Origin: an uncultured Eubacteriales bacterium
GTDB taxonomy: Bacteria > Bacillota > Clostridia > Oscillospirales > Acutalibacteraceae
Direction of reading: 5' to 3'
Assembly (NCBI GenBank): GCA_905198155.1
Contig: CAJKBQ010000005.1
Coordinates: 38,482-102,481 of the forward strand
DNA length: 64,000 nt
Part shown: positions 63,699 through 64,000 of the stretch, piece after piece
Numbering within the stretch: position 1 is the first letter of the stretch
How the letters are laid out: every line of letters starts with the position of its first letter
The notes under the pieces: generated by a model
Told to the model about the DNA's origin: nothing
The model's input: the letters and a program-made list of their open reading frames with translations, nothing else
Databases searched by the model: none
Translations under genes and position numbers: made by a program

Positions 63699-63715
63699 AC
63701 TTTCCGGTTCTGCAA

Positions 63716-64000
63716 CGTGCCGGTTCCGTGCGCTTGTACGCGGAACCGGCTCGTTTTTTATTGTCCGGTGCAAAATGCGGAAGCCGAAAAAATCCGCCCT
63801 GCCCGGATCGGTCATTCCCGACCGGATCGGGGGCAATCACCTGCCGTGCACGACGATTTTGCCGATCTGACCGAAGCGTGCCGGTTCCGTGCGCTTGTAC
63901 GCGGAATCGGCTCGTTTTTTCATTGCCCGGTGCAAAATGCGGAAACCGAAAAAATCCGCCCTGCCCCGGATCGGTCATTCCCGACCGGATCGGGGGCAAT
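63716..64000. repeat. 161-base tandem repeat with terminator hairpins
   Basis: The block starting CGTGCCGGTTCCGTGCGCTT at 63716 starts again at 63877 and runs to the window end. Each unit has a terminator (GCCGGTTCCG/CGGAACCGGC, 63719-63750, then a T run; second copy 63880-63911 with one G-T pair) and a second element with CCGGATCGG twice and CGGTC/GACCG arms. The first unit ends the FAD oxidoreductase transcript. More copies may lie beyond the window. No gene is supported here. Confidence 0.88.

Overview
The window looks like chromosomal DNA of a GC-rich anaerobic Clostridia-type Firmicute (an Oscillospirales-like gut organism is my best guess). Pointers are strong AGGAGG-type ribosome binding sites, near-perfect sigma-A promoters (TTGACA/TATAAT, 17-base spacing) in AT-rich gaps, a T-box leader, a V/A-type rotary ATPase with the gene order of the Enterococcus hirae ntp operon, a Fur-family regulator next to a reverse rubrerythrin, and a mreBCD-pbp2-mgsA block. 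No tRNA, rRNA, CRISPR array, transposase or phage gene is visible.

Layout. 1-5750: V-type ATPase operon (minus strand; subunit A runs off the left edge), with a complete Na+-binding signature in the K ring subunit. 6035-14600: sugar-acid and glycan block: KDGal kinase, KDPG-type aldolase, IclR regulator, AraC regulator divergent from an alpha-toroid enzyme, a DUF4430 lipoprotein and a GH78 rhamnosidase. 14669-17560: RsmE and a MocR/PdxR-type regulator divergent from an ECF transporter S component. 17632-18977: oxidative-stress set (Fur/PerR family, reverse rubrerythrin, an odd rubredoxin). 19092-23815: a Gfo/Idh/MocA (GH109-like) enzyme, unknown proteins, and a small XRE / membrane zinc-protein module bounded by two copies of a hairpin repeat. 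23832-27231: DUF2284, RluA and a LysM-G5-M23 wall hydrolase. 27325-27765: tandem repeat. 27952-33361: mgsA, PBP2, MreD, MreC, MreB. 33586-33931: dispersed hairpin repeats. 34033-43772: housekeeping genes (rpmE, yigZ, dGTPase, dnaG, rpoD, thrH-like), with a glycosidase-like gene between dnaG and rpoD. 43861-46630: ECF sigma, membrane anti-sigma-like protein and an exported protein. 46697-50194: AraC and beta-propeller glycosidase pair, then tandem histidine phosphatases. 50355-60793: argCJBDF-carA-carB operon, whose last ORF fuses CarB in frame to a DapF-like domain. 60947-62396: T-box controlled ilvE. 62427-64000: FAD oxidoreductase followed by a 161-base tandem repeat reaching the window end.

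How it fits together. The arginine operon makes ornithine and citrulline and supplies carbamoyl phosphate, and its last ORF adds a domain from the lysine/peptidoglycan pathway. The Mre/PBP2/MgsA block and the M23 hydrolase serve wall elongation. The scattered carbohydrate genes, each with its own regulator and a palindromic operator candidate, suggest a plant- or host-glycan feeder. The most unusual items are the CarB-DapF fusion with a replaced catalytic cysteine, the ECF sigma/exported protein cassette, the repeat-bounded XRE module and the long palindrome in the leader of the M23 hydrolase gene.
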